Source: Eunapius fragilis
Taxonomy: Eukaryota; Porifera; Demospongiae; Spongillida; Spongillidae
Assembly (NCBI GenBank): GCA_963681505.1
Contig: OY811990.1
Span: 4,690,891-4,754,890, forward strand
Direction of reading: 5' to 3'
DNA: 64,000 bases
In this document: positions 60,801 to 64,000 of the stretch, in pieces
Position numbering within the stretch: the stretch's first letter is position 1
How the letters are laid out: every line of letters begins with the position of its first letter
The notes under the pieces: generated by a model
What the model was told of the DNA's origin: nothing
What the model saw: the letters and a program-made list of their open reading frames with translations, nothing else
Database searches by the model: none
Position numbers and translations under genes: made by a program

Positions 60801-63800
60801 CTTACACAACTACATGGGAGAGGAGTACCCTCTTGGCTAGCTGGCCTCTTACACAACTACATGGGAGAGGAGTACCCTCTTGGCTAGCTGACCTCTTACA
60901 CAACTACATGGGAGAGGAGTACCCTCTTGGCTAGCTGACCTCTTACACAACTACATGGGAGAGGAGTACCCTCTTGGCTAGCTGACCTCTTACACAACTA
61001 CATGGGAGAGGAGTACCCTCTTGGCTAGCTGGCCTCTTACACAACTACATGGGAGAGGAGTACCCTCTTGGCTACCTGACCTCTTACACAACTACATGGG
61101 AGAGGAGTACCCTCTTGGCTAGCTGGCCTCTTACACAACTACATGGGAGAGGAGTACCCTCTTGGCTAGCTGGCCTCTTACACAACTACATGGGAGAGGA
61201 GTACCCTCTTGGCTAGCTGACTTCTTACACAACTACATGGGAGAGGAGTACCCTCTTGGCTAGCTGACCTCTTACACAACTACATGGGAGAGGAGTACCC
61301 TCTTGGCTACCTGACCTCTTACACAACTACATGGGAGAGGAGTACCCTCTTGGCTACCTGACCTCTTACACAACTACATGGGAGAGGAGTACCCTCTTGG
61401 CTAGCTGGCCTCTTACACAACTACATGGGAGAGGAGTACCCTCTTGGCTAGCTGACCTCTTACACAACTACATGGGAGAGGAGTACCCTCTTGGCTAGCT
61501 AACCTCTTACACAACTACATGGGAGAGGAGTACCCTCTTGGCTAGCTGACCTCTTACACAACTACATGGGAGAGGAGTACCCTCTTGGCTAGCTGACCTC
61601 TTACACAACTACATGGGAGAGGAGTACCCTCTTGGCTAGCTGACCTCTTACACAACTACATGGGAGAGGAGTACCCTCTTGGCTAGCTGGCCTCTTACAC
61701 AACTACATGGGAGAGGAGTACCCTCTTGGCTAGCTGGCCTCTTACACAACTACATGGGAGAGGAGTACCCTCTTGGCTAGCTGACCTCTTACACAACTAC
61801 ATGGGAGAGGAGTACCCTCTTGGCTAGCTGACCTCTTACACAACTACATGGGAGAGGAGTACCCTCTTGGCTACCTGACCTCTTACACAACTACATGGGA
61901 GAGGAGTACCCTCTTGGCTAGCTGGCCTCTTACACAACTACATGGGAGAGGAGTACCCTCTTGGCTAGCTGGCCTCTTACACAACTACATGGGAGAGGAG
62001 TACCCTCTTGGTTAGCTGGCCTCTTACACAACTACATGGGAGAGGAGTACCCTCTTGGTTAGCTGGCCTCTTACACAACTACATGGGAGAGGAGTACCCT
62101 CTTGGCTAGCTGGCCTCTTACACAACTACATGGGAGAGGAGTACCCTCTTGGCTAGCTGACCTCTTACACAACTACATGGGAGAGGAGTACCCTCTTGGC
62201 TACCTGACCTCTTACACAACTACATGGGAGAGGAGTACCCTCTTGGCTAGCTGGCCTCTTACACAACTACATGGGAGAGGAGTACCCTCTTGGCTAGCTG
62301 ACTTCTTACACAACTACATGGGAGAGGAGTACCCTCTTGGCTAGCTGACCTCTTACACAACTACATGGGAGAGGAGTACCCTCTTGGCTACCTGACCTCT
62401 TACACAACTACATGGGAGAGGAGTACCCTCTTGGCTAGCTGACCTCTTACACAACTACATGGGAGAGGAGTACCCTCTTGGCTAGCTGGCCTCTTACACA
62501 ACTACATGGGAGAGGAGTACCCTCTTGGCTAGCTGGCCTCTTACACAACTACATGGGAGAGGAGTACCCTCTTGGCTAGCTGACTTCTTACACAACTACA
62601 TGGGAGAGGAGTACCCTCTTGGCTAGCTGACCTCTTACACAACTACATGGGAGAGGAGTACCCTCTTGGCTACCTGACCTCTTACACAACTACATGGGAG
62701 AGGAGTACCCTCTTGGCTACCTGACCTCTTACACAACTACATGGGAGAGGAGTACCCTCTTGGCTAGCTGACCTCTTACACAACTACATGGGAGAGGAGT
62801 ACCCTCTTGGCTACCTGACCTCTTACACAACTACATGGGAGAGGAGTACCCTCTTGGCTAGCTGACCTCTTACACAACTACATGGGAGAGGAGTACCCTC
62901 TTGGCTACCTGACCTCTTACACAACTACATGGGAGAGGAGTACCCTCTTGGCTACCTGACCTCTTACACAACTACATGGGAGAGGAGTACCCTATTGGCT
63001 AGCTGACCTCTTACACAACTACATGGGAGAGGAGTACCCTCTTGGCTACCTGACCTCTTACACAACTACATGGGAGAGGAGTACCCTCTTGGCTAGCTGA
63101 CCTCTTACACAACTACATGGGAGAGGAGTACCCTCTTGGCTACCTGACCTCTTACACAACTACATGGGAGAGGAGTACCCTCTTGGCTACCTGACCTCTT
63201 GCACAACTACATGGGAGAGGAGTACCCTCTTGGCTAGCTGACCTCTTACACAACTACATGGGAGAGGAGTACCCTCTTGGCTACCTGACCTCTTACACAA
63301 CTACATGGGAGAGGAGTACCCTCTTGGCTAGCTGACCTCTTACACAACTACATGGGAGAGGAGTACCCTCTTGGCTAGCTGGCCTCTTACACAACTACAT
63401 GGGAGAGGAGTACCCTCTTGGCTAGCTGACCTCTTACACAACTACATGGGAGAGGAGTACCCTCTTGGCTAGCTGACCTCTTACACAACTACATGGGAGA
63501 GGAGTACCCTCTTGGCTAGCTGACCTCTTACACAACTACATGGGAGAGGAGTACCCTCTTGGCTAGCTGACCTCTTACACAACTACATGGGAGAGGAGTA
63601 CCCTCTTGGCTAGCTGACCTCTTACACAACTACATGGGAGAGGAGTACCCTCTTGGCTAGCTGACCTCTTACACAACTACATGGGAGAGGAGTACCCTCT
63701 TGGCTAGCTGACCTCTTACACAACTACATGGGAGAGGAGTACCCTCTTGGCTAGCTGACCTCTTACACAACTACATGGGAGAGGAGTACCCTCTTGGCTA

Positions 63801-64000
63801 GCTGACCTCTTACACAACTACATGGGAGAGGAGTACCCTCTTGGCTAGCTGGCCTCTTACACAACTACATGGGAGAGGAGTACCCTCTTGGCTAGCTGAC
63901 CTCTTACACAACTACATGGGAGAGGAGTACCCTCTTGGCTAGCTGACCTCTTACACAACTACATGGGAGAGGAGTACCCTCTTGGCTAGCTGGCCTCTTA
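57900..64000. repeat. 47-bp minisatellite array 2 (about 130 monomers, continues past window)
   Basis: Same 47-bp monomer as array 1, entered through the same unique junction (ttgcagcaacatagctagga). Private variants (gaggaatacc, acatagg, gagtgccc, ggaagagg) recur at multiples of 47 bp, e.g. 235 bp (5 units) and 611 bp (13 units). The array runs off the window end. Confidence 0.97.

Overview
The window is eukaryotic and metazoan. Genes are split by GT-AG introns, several of them very short (40 to about 180 bp). The coding families are animal ones (TRIM-NHL, BEN, 26S proteasome ATPase PSMC5), and the DNA is full of TIR elements, foldback elements, retroelement pieces and minisatellites. The 40-bp introns and the TRIM-NHL expansion suggest a sponge, but that is an inference; 'invertebrate' is safe.

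The backbone is one locus repeated in tandem six times. Each unit, left to right, is or once was: a TRIM-NHL gene (minus strand), a small BEN-domain gene (plus strand), a gene whose product starts MGQYY (minus, unidentified family), and exons of a PSMC5-like proteasome ATPase (minus). Units are called A (1-5,990), B (6,000-17,262, including a late insertion), C (17,270-22,555), D (35,930-43,560), E (43,560-50,190) and F (50,190-57,895). Units C and F each run into a 47-bp minisatellite: 22,560-35,263 (about 270 monomers) and 57,900 to the window end (about 130 monomers, continuing outside). The large-scale layout is therefore A-B-C-satellite, D-E-F-satellite.

TRIM copies C, D, E and F have complete reading frames. 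Each has a short first exon encoding a CxxC...CxxC zinc ribbon, joined in phase to a long second exon encoding RING, two B-boxes, coiled coil, filamin repeat and NHL propeller (780-790 aa). Copies A and B are broken by nonsense, frameshift, splice-site and transposon lesions. RING, B-box and coiled-coil parts are almost constant, while NHL differences fall at equivalent positions in successive blades. That patterned variation in one propeller region is the best candidate here for an undescribed recognition system.

The PSMC5 segments carry frameshifts, stops and insertions and all lack the C-terminal part, so they look like relics carried along by duplication. The MGQYY gene is conserved in A, B and D, frameshifted in E, deleted in C, and expanded in F by two coding repeats (an Asp run and a 15-copy 8-residue repeat). 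Mobile DNA includes a CAGGGGCGG-type family (four copies with 5-bp target duplications, or close to that, plus a related longer element at the left edge), a hAT-like element with an 8-bp duplication, a 1.43-kb TA-flanked element, two long near-perfect foldbacks and two retroelement fragments. No rRNA, tRNA or CRISPR array was recognised.
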